The notes beneath the pieces are model-generated. The model did no database searches. It had not been told where the DNA came from and saw nothing but the letters and a program-made list of their open reading frames with translations. 13,684 nucleotides of DNA, taken from Blastomyces gilchristii SLH14081. Taxonomy: Eukaryota > Ascomycota > Eurotiomycetes > Onygenales > Ajellomycetaceae. Shown here piece after piece: positions 8,153-13,684 of this stretch. The stretch is taken from positions 1 through 13,684 of the forward strand of contig NW_003101608.1 in NCBI RefSeq assembly GCF_000003855.2, read 5' to 3'. Each line of letters starts with the position of its first letter. Positions within the stretch are counted from its first letter, which is position 1. The translations under genes were made by a program, and so were the position numbers.

Positions 8153-9244
8153 AAGATCACAGAACTGCAGTATTCTTAAAATACTTACTTCTCAGAGTCT
8201 TTATAATATTTATTATCAACTGTGTATTTCTCACAGTGAGAGTAACACAGCTGCAATGAGTCATTATCTTAACATTATCTAATAAATAATCAGTATATAT
8301 CTGTATAAATGTGAATATTTAGAAAATATACACTTAAAAAGTATGATCAGAGTGAACTCTGCTATCATTTGAATAATATCAAGAACAGAATACTGAAATC
8401 AATGATTCTTCTCATCAATTTCACAGATAAGATATATGAAGATAATCTTGAGAAATATAAGATTTTCTAACTTCTGATAAAAACAGATCTTACAGAGAGA
8501 CTCTATTTTCATAATATCAGAGACTGAGTATTATTAAAAAGTGTTACTTTCATATAATACATATGTACTTACTGCAATGATTTACTCTCTGTGTATGTGA
8601 CTGAGAGTTATAGCTTTCTCATGCTGTATGCTCTCTCTGAAATGCTGCTGCTGATTTGTAATTCACACAGTCTCTCAGTTCAGCATGTGCTGTGTGTATA
8701 CAGCTCTGTATGCTGAGGCTGTGTTGATCATTATAACCTGATGTGACACTCACTTTTCATGGGCTATGTTTCATTTAAGAAGGGAGAGAAAAGATGTAAC
8801 TGTGGTTTTATTAAGAGAGAATGAATAATTAGTAATATTGAATGTAATTCTTCTGTATTTAAAATTTGATTAGTCTATACTCTTCAATTTGAGAGTTTCT
8901 AAGAGTGTTTTAATAGTTTTCATACCAGCTTGAACTTAGTGATGAGTTGAAGAAGAAGAGAAAAGAGAGAAGAAAGAAATGAGAATAACTTATCTTTATA
9001 ATATGAAAATAGAGAATCACTGTAATTATTCTCTCTAGTAATAAAGATCTGTTTTCTGCATGTATTTCTGATATAGATTATATGATAACTGCATACAAAG
9101 AATATCAACAGTGCATATATTGAATGAAGATGATATTACTATGCAATACTGTAGTTATTTTCATACATTTCTGAAAGCTGTTAATATTTTCTTTGTCTCT
9201 TTATATTTGATAAGTCAGTAATATATTTCAATGCACTCTCTCTT
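8153..9244. other. Intergenic or decayed DNA, nothing assignable
   Basis: No coding motif is recognised. The part at 8590-8780 is richer in CTG/CAG words and keeps slightly more G+C than its surroundings, with short inverted pieces (ACTGAGAG / CTCTCAGT), but no terminal repeats or target duplications can be shown. The minus-strand open frame at 8920-9108 has no recognisable features. Confidence 0.5.
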
Positions 9245-9333
9245 TCATTATCATCATCATCATCACTATCACTATTATCATTATTATTATCATCATCACT
9301 ATTATCATCACTATTATTATTATCACTATTATC

Positions 9334-9368
<35 letters not shown>
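9245..9368. repeat. Trinucleotide microsatellite, (A-Y-Y)n
   Basis: About 40 triplet units, every one ATT, ATC or ACT, with no ACC left. The set is what C-to-T changes would produce from an (ACC)n repeat. The plus-strand frame across it gives a His/Tyr-rich peptide with no sign of being a gene. Confidence 0.9.
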
Positions 9369-9405
9369 ATCATTTCTGACTGTCTCTTCTGTTCTCATCT
9401 CTCTT

Positions 9406-9583
9406 TAACACTTACTGAAATCAATCATGTTATTTCTCTTCAAATATTCTGTGATTCTGCAGATCATCAAGGCATGTGAGTACTATCACAGATTGAAGAA
9501 AGAGAAGAAGAAGATATTCAAGTGAGAGAAGACAGATTGTAAGATATATTATAATGCCTTGAAGAGACTCTGTAAGAAAGTAG
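9406..9583 (+). pseudogene. Lysine-rich coding-like relic, unknown family
   Basis: One frame is open from about 9409 to 9523 and resumes after a TGA. It gives a hydrophobic start, then basic residues (H-R-L-K-K-E-K-K-K-I-F-K), then T-D-C-K-I-Y-Y-N-A-L-K-R-L-C. It ends in three consecutive stops near 9583. The TGA could be a former TGG. I do not recognise the family. It may belong with the relic at 9911-10249, since both are basic and on the same strand, but that is inference. The stretch between (9590-9910) has further purine-rich, stop-broken frames and two similar A+T-rich pieces (9583-9612, 9863-9892). Confidence 0.3.
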
Positions 9584-9910
9584 AATAATAATAATTTTAA
9601 ATAACACTTCTGATAGATTTAGACTGAACTAAGTATAGAAATAATACAGATAATATCATCTGTGAGAGATTAAAGAAGAAGACAGTGAAGAGTCTTATAC
9701 AGTAGTAGTGAGATCAGATAAAGTTCTGATAATGATTTAAGTTTAAGATGAAGAGAGAGAGAGAGAAGAAGAGTATTACTATAAATAAACAGCAGCAGAA
9801 GAAGATTAAGAGAGTGTTAAAGTAGAAGATAAAGAAGTCAAAACTGATAAGTTTTTTATTTATTAAGAGATAATAATTTTTAATAATACTTCTGTTCTCT
9901 AATTAATTAG

Positions 9911-10249
9911 CAGAAGCTGATAGAGAAGAAGGGAATTGAGGTCTTATTCAGGTCTTGAATACACTTCATAATTCAGAACATTGAGAAGACAGCTCTGCTC
10001 TCTGAGTATGTCAATCTGCTTACTACTGAAATGAAACTCAAGACAGCAGATCAGAAAATGCAGGATTTTGAGATGCAGATTGACCTGGCTGAGAGAAAGT
10101 AGTGAGAACTCTTCTCTGAGAAGACAGCAGAGAGAGATTTTGAGATGATTATCATCTCAGATGAGAAGAAGAAGAAGAAGAAGAAGAATGAGAAGTAAAT
10201 TGTAAAGAATAATAAGAAGAATAAGAAAGAGAAGAAAGATGATAAGTAG
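9911..10249 (+). pseudogene. Coiled-coil-like relic with lysine tail, possible transposase C-terminus
   Basis: One frame holds for 339 bp with few stops (9956 TGA, 10100 TAG plus 10103 TGA, 10196 TAA, 10247 TAG). It encodes a helical, charged segment (E-K-T-A-L-L-S-E-Y-V-N-L-L-T-T-E, then D-Q-K-M-Q-D-F-E-M-Q-I), followed by runs of Lys. Leucines and polar residues are spaced as in a coiled coil. The look, a helix followed by a basic tail, resembles C-terminal ends of pogo/Fot1-type transposases. I see no DDE catalytic domain upstream, so this is a guess. It could equally be a decayed host gene fragment. A run of T follows at 10256. Confidence 0.35.
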
Positions 10250-10399
10250 AAAAAGTTTTTTTCTTTTTATATTAGTTAGTTATAAGTTCATAATTATTAA
10301 TAATTGAAATTGATTTTAAGTTTTCAAAAATTATTGTACAAGTTGTAATCAAGTCAGGAATAATATATATATATAATATATACTTAGTTAAGACAAGCG

Positions 10400-10520
10400 C
10401 TCCACCACCAACTCGCTCAATTTTTCGAATAAGAACCCGCCGATAGATTCATTGAAAAGCCCTCGATCATACAAGCATTTTGACCCCATCGCCGACCACA
10501 TACTCTGTGTGGTGGTGGAG
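10400..10520. repeat. 11-bp inverted repeat (CTCCACCACCA / TGGTGGTGGAG)
   Basis: Perfect arms at 10400-10410 and 10510-10520 with a 99-bp spacer. The match does not extend further on either side. The arms are (CCA)n-like, so chance is possible. Confidence 0.5.
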
Positions 10521-10534
10521 TTATTCAGCCAAAC

Positions 10535-10705
10535 ATGAACCAGACATTGTTTGAAACTTCTGTGGGATTATCCTCTGTTCACCCCTATTACACCACAACC
10601 CTGGACCAAATTGCCATACAAATTGTAAGGCAAAGAGAGCTAATCATATGCATCAATCTTCTTGATTTTAGAAGATCTCTGATCTGTAATTGTGAAGATA
10701 TCTGA
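10535..10705 (+). CDS. Short open frame, 56 codons, unknown; doubtful gene
   Basis: ATG at 10535, TGA at 10703-10705. The peptide starts M-N-Q-T-L-F-E-T-S-V-G and includes H-P-Y-Y-T-T-T-L-D-Q-I-A-I-Q-I-V-R-Q-R-E-L. Composition is ordinary, without the Lys/Asn/Ile bias of random A+T-rich frames, and the upstream frame is open back to a TGA at 10478-10480. There is no signal peptide or membrane segment. It may be the end of a longer coding fragment, with the preceding frame (10392-10535) joined by a frameshift at the ATGA overlap. I recognise no family, and it may not be a gene. Confidence 0.25.
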   Translation: MNQTLFETSVGLSSVHPYYTTTLDQIAIQIVRQRELIICINLLDFRRSLICNCEDI

Positions 10706-11025
10706 GAAGCAACTTTCATGAAAACCCTGTCTATCTTTGATGTTTCAAAACATCAACATCAAGTCTCACTCATATACCGCCCTTCTCAATCTGGCTCATC
10801 TTCAGTAGAAAAATACAAAAAGATATCTTGACAATAGTATCAAGTACATAATCAATGAACATATCTGAAGTGCATTCTCTGTGAAAAATCCTCTCTGTCT
10901 TTGATATATCAAGACATCAATATTAAGTCTCATTCTTGTACTGCCTCTTCTGATCTGGCTCATTCCCAGTAGAAAAATACAAAGAGATATCTTGATAACT
11001 GTACTCAATACATAATCAGCAGATA
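10698..11025. repeat. Two-copy direct tandem repeat, unit about 164 bp
   Basis: Unit 1 is about 10698-10860 and unit 2 about 10861-11025. Shared landmarks are offset by 163-164: CTTTGA (10735/10899), AAGTCTCA (10761/10925), CTGGCTCAT (10791/10955) and TACATAATC (10845/11009). Most differences are transitions. Unit 1 contains a palindrome GATGTTT-CA-AAACATC, decayed in unit 2. The minus-strand frame 10802-11053 runs through unit 2 into unit 1. Confidence 0.88.
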
Positions 11026-11920
11026 TGACAACTATAAAATCAGTATATTTCAAGATCTGACTGAGTCTTTGATTCCTGCATAGTGAGATATATTAAATCT
11101 AGTTTTAATATCTCAATATTCAATAGATTCTGTAAGAGATTGAGAACAGTAATACTAGATTTCTATTGAATTTAAGAATTAACTCTATATTAATATAATC
11201 ATTGACAAAGTCTTCTATTTTAAGATATAAATAATCAGTTTCTCTACATTCTGCTGACAATATTTATATTATTATATAGAAACAGACTTATATTCTCTAT
11301 AATATCAAGACTCTGAAGAGAAAAAGTCTTGATAGAAGATATATAGTAGTGTATATCTTAGCAGTTTCTATCTCATTCTTCTGCAGCAGTTAATATAAAA
11401 AAAAGATCTTAGAAATAGTTTTTTACTTCTCTTGAAAAAGTAAGATATTTTTCTCTGAATCTTATATAATATTCTTATAAAGAATTAAAAACAGAGTTAT
11501 TTTCTATCATAATTTCATATTCTTTTAAATAAGAATTAGTTTTTCAGTGACTGAAGAGCTTTCATTAATACTTAATTCTCTTTTATACTTTTTATTAACT
11601 GATTTGAGTTGTACACTTGTTATATGAGAAGAATTAAATGATTTAGAATAAAATTAAATATTTTTAATCAATTTCTCTGTAAAAAATTAACTTATTTTTT
11701 ATCAGTTTTTCTCTTAAAAACTGTCATATTATCTGATTTATTATCAATTGATATTATACTTTTTCTCACTATATCTCAAGAAAGAGTTTGTAAAGATTTT
11801 ATTAATTTATCTTAAAAATCAATTTTAGTTTATTAGATTCTCTTCAAAAATCTAATCTAGTTACTGAACTAGTGTGAAAAAAATCAGATGTTATATATAT
11901 AAAAGTCTTTTATTCTTCTT
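11026..11920. other. A+T-rich DNA without recognised features
   Basis: It fills the space between the tandem repeat and LINE copy 2. A minus-strand frame from about 11560 to 11250 has somewhat longer open runs (up to 37 codons) than expected for this base composition, but shows no motif. Part may be LINE 5' UTR. Confidence 0.4.
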
Positions 11921-12079
11921 TTGAAACAGTCTGATCAACTTTTCAATTGAAAACAGACTTAGAAATCTCTTAATTGAAACAGTCTGATTAACTTTTCAAT
12001 TTAAAAGAGTTCAATAAATATCTCAATTGAAGCAGTCTGATTAACTTTTCATTAAGTAAGAATAATAAGTTCAAAAGTA
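11921..12079 (+). repeat. Three 53-bp tandem units upstream of LINE ORF1
   Basis: The core TTGAARCAGTCTGATYAACT starts at 11921, 11974 and 12027, an exact 53-bp period. The first two units are the most alike; the third diverges after its first 26 bases. The position, just before ORF1, suggests 5' UTR monomers of the LINE. Some non-LTR elements use such monomers as internal promoter units. Differences within the core are transitions. Confidence 0.85.
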
Positions 12080-12091
12080 CACTCAGTTAAT

Positions 12092-13440
12092 ATGAAAAAA
12101 GATGCTTTCTCAAATACTATTTCTGAGATTGAAATTCTGAAGAGAAGAAAGAAAGAAGAAATAGAGAAATAACAAGTTCTTGAAATAAAGAAACTTGAAA
12201 AGTAAAATTCTTGAAAAGCAGTGTCTGAGTGAGATGAATAAAGAAGTTCTGTTAATTCTTCATACTCAGACTAGATAACTACAGAAAATGATTAAGTTCA
12301 AACTTGGAATTTCAAACACAGTTCTAAAAACTTTGAAAATTTCTAATATAATTACTGACTCTTCAGTTTACTCTTCTTTCTTTTCTACTTTTTCTTCTTC
12401 TTCTTCTTTAAATCAGAAGAAAATATATACTCAAGCAGCTGAATCTACTGTCTCTAAACCTGCTATCTCAAAATCTGCTCAAAATCCTGAGAAAACTGAG
12501 AAGAATACTGCTTATACTTCTACTTATAAAAAAGTGAAGAAAAAAATGTAAAAAGAGAAACACTTTCAAATCTTTAGAAATAGAAGACTTATTCTCAAAG
12601 TCTCAAATCAGAATATCTTACAAAGAAATAAGCTAAAGTCAAATCTTATTTTCAGAATTAGAAATGAAATTAATCAGCAGTTCTTTTCTCAGTTAATAAC
12701 TAATATTAAAGTTTAAAAATCAGTTATAACTTCAATTGAGTTATTATTCTTTAAAAACTTTATCATTCTGACTACAATATCTGAATTCAGTATGAAATTC
12801 CTTATTCAGAATAAGAATCTCTGAAAATCAGTAGTAGAATCTTTGCTAAACATAATAATTCTATCTAAGAGAGATAAAAAGTGAGATAAATTCATTCTTT
12901 ATAATATTTTAGTTGAAATTTTTGACTGTGAAGAAGAAATATTACTTCTTAAAAATAAATTAGAAGAATATAACTCTATTCAACTGAGAAAAGAGTCTAT
13001 ATAACTAAATTCAATTGAGTTCAGATAAAGTAGAAGAAATGTCTCTATTCTAGTATATATAAAGACACTTAAACAGTCAAAGATCTCTGAAGTAAGAGTA
13101 GTAGATTTAAAAATGAGAGTTTATGAATACAAAGACTCAAGAATGAATCTCAAAGCTTAAATATAGTATTCAAACTATCAAAGATATGAATACTTTATAA
13201 TCTCATATTTTAGAGACTTAAAATATACATTCTATATCAGAGATTATAAAACTAGTGAGCATAAATATGAAACATGCTTAAAAAGAGATAAAATATATTA
13301 ATACACTCTGCTTAAGTACTCTAATTGTAAAGAAAAATATACATCTAGTTTAAAAGAGTGTATATTTACTTCAAAAACTCAAAAGAACTGAAGAAAAAAT
13401 AAAACTCAAAGTTAATCTAGAACTGAAGAGAAGAGTTAAG
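12092..13440 (+). pseudogene. LINE ORF1 (gag-like, zinc knuckles), degenerate
   Basis: The long frame (codons at positions divisible by 3) is open at 12288-12551 (87 codons, with a Ser run and a Ser/Thr/Lys/Pro-rich N-terminal part). It then keeps phase through about eight stops to beyond 13400. Middle pieces such as F-S-M-K-F-L, L-L-K-N-K-L-E-E-Y and V-S-I-L-V-Y-I-K resemble the central region of Tad1-type gag proteins. Zinc knuckles follow: Y-S-N-Y-Q-R-Y-E-Y-F-I-I-S-Y at 13167-13208 fits CX2CX4HX4C with every Cys and His codon now Tyr; H-K-Y-E-T-C and Y-S-N-C-K-E-K-Y come after. ORF1 binds element RNA. The ATG at 12092 is in another phase, so 12288 or an earlier lost start is more likely. 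Confidence 0.8.
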
Positions 13441-13684
13441 TCAGAAAATCTATAACTATAAGCTTAAAAAGAAGAAACTCTTAACTATCTAAATCTTCAA
13501 ACTTCAATTCTTCAGCTAAATGTAAATAGAATTTGAATTCTCAAACTTCTGTTAAGATTAGAGAATTGAGAAATGACTCTGATAATACACTAGATATAAT
13601 ATAAGCAGTTGAGATTTCTACTTTTTAAAATAATTATAATCTACTATCTGATAATAGTGATTAGATTCTACTTTATGAATGCAC
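13228..13684 (+). repeat. Direct repeat of 1-457 (LINE copies)
   Basis: This aligns to the first 457 bases of the window at offset 13227 without indels, with scattered differences that are mainly transitions. It covers the zinc-knuckle end of ORF1 and the ORF1/ORF2 junction. The final eight bases (13677-13684) do not match. Confidence 0.9.

Larger units (their letters stand above)
10386..10705 (+). other. Island of balanced base composition with intact CpGs
   Basis: This is the only region outside the 5' LTR with several CpGs and CC/GG runs (for example CCCGCCG and CCCCATCGCCG at 10436-10494). One plus-strand frame is stop-free from 10392 to 10535 but has no start codon. It ends in a TGA that overlaps, in another frame, the ATG of the short open frame at 10535. 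The 11-bp inverted repeat at 10400-10410/10510-10520 lies inside it. It looks like single-copy or recently arrived sequence that escaped mutation. I do not recognise it. Confidence 0.6.
11921..13684 (+). mobile_element. LINE copy 2, 5' part (runs off the window)
   Basis: This is the same family and orientation as the LINE at the start of the window. Positions 13228-13684 align to 1-457 at a constant offset of 13227 with no gaps, until the last eight bases, which differ. It contains the tandem 5' units, ORF1 and the start of the ORF1/ORF2 junction. The two copies complement each other in retained zinc-knuckle residues. Confidence 0.88.

Noticed and set aside
8590..8780. Possible solo LTR or small element with inverted pieces
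   Set aside because: No matching direct or terminal inverted repeat ends and no target duplication could be found by eye.
8920..9108. Minus-strand open frame of 62 codons
   Set aside because: Composition is what random A+T-rich sequence gives, and the C-terminal Leu/Ser run comes from a purine-rich tract. No motif or context.
9231..9479. His/Tyr-rich 82-codon open frame, superficially like a metal-binding protein
   Set aside because: It is the translation of the trinucleotide microsatellite plus flanking sequence; no gene-like features.
10802..11053. Minus-strand 83-codon frame with hydrophobic ends
   Set aside because: It spans the tandem duplication and is broken by stops in unit 1. Kept as an observation on the repeat, not as a gene.
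11250..11560. Minus-strand frame with longer than expected open runs
   Set aside because: Runs of 4 to 37 codons are only mildly above expectation at this base composition, and no family motif is visible.
11921..12079. CRISPR-like array
   Set aside because: Three tandem units with similar, not unique, spacers just upstream of a LINE ORF1 in a eukaryotic transposon context.

Overview
The window is a fungal transposon graveyard, most likely from an A+T-rich compartment of a filamentous fungus genome. By eye it is about 70% A+T. CpG is almost absent and CpC/GpG is scarce. Every recognisable reading frame belongs to a retroelement and is riddled with stop codons, while the reading phase is kept over long distances. 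That is what repeat-targeted C-to-T mutation (RIP or RIP-like) leaves behind. I see no intact host gene, tRNA, rRNA or CRISPR array. All domain calls below were made by reading translations by eye, without database searches.

Layout. (1) Positions 1-1424 and 7074 to about 7682 (+ strand) are one LINE-type (non-LTR) retrotransposon: the zinc-knuckle end of ORF1, then the endonuclease part of ORF2, then the linker running into the start of the reverse transcriptase. (2) This LINE is split by a complete but dead Ty3/gypsy chromovirus on the minus strand at 1425-7073. It has two 293-bp LTRs, and its domains read in the order Gag with zinc knuckle, protease, reverse transcriptase, RNase H, integrase, chromodomain. 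A 5-bp target-site duplication flanks it. Removing the element plus one copy of the duplication brings the two LINE halves back into the same reading phase. (3) Positions 7682-8152 hold a short CpG-containing tandem repeat at the LINE break, unassigned DNA and an A-rich tract. (4) Positions 8153-9244 contain nothing I can assign. (5) Positions 9245-9368 are a trinucleotide repeat. (6) Positions 9406-10249 hold fragments of lysine-rich, coding-like relics that I cannot identify. (7) Positions 10386-10705 are the only stretch with balanced base composition and intact CpGs; it carries a short open frame. It is followed by a two-copy, roughly 164-bp tandem repeat (10698-11025). (8) Positions 11921-13684 are the 5' part of a second LINE copy in the same orientation. 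It has three 53-bp tandem units just upstream of ORF1, then a degenerate ORF1 (gag) with zinc knuckles. Its last 457 bases align without gaps to the first 457 bases of the window.

Functionally nothing here works as a system. The interest lies in the order of events (LINE first, chromovirus inserted into it, both mutated), the sequence context and uneven strength of the mutation, the transition-only decay that converts zinc ligands and catalytic residues, and the few islands that escaped. I found no convincing evidence of an undescribed functional system.
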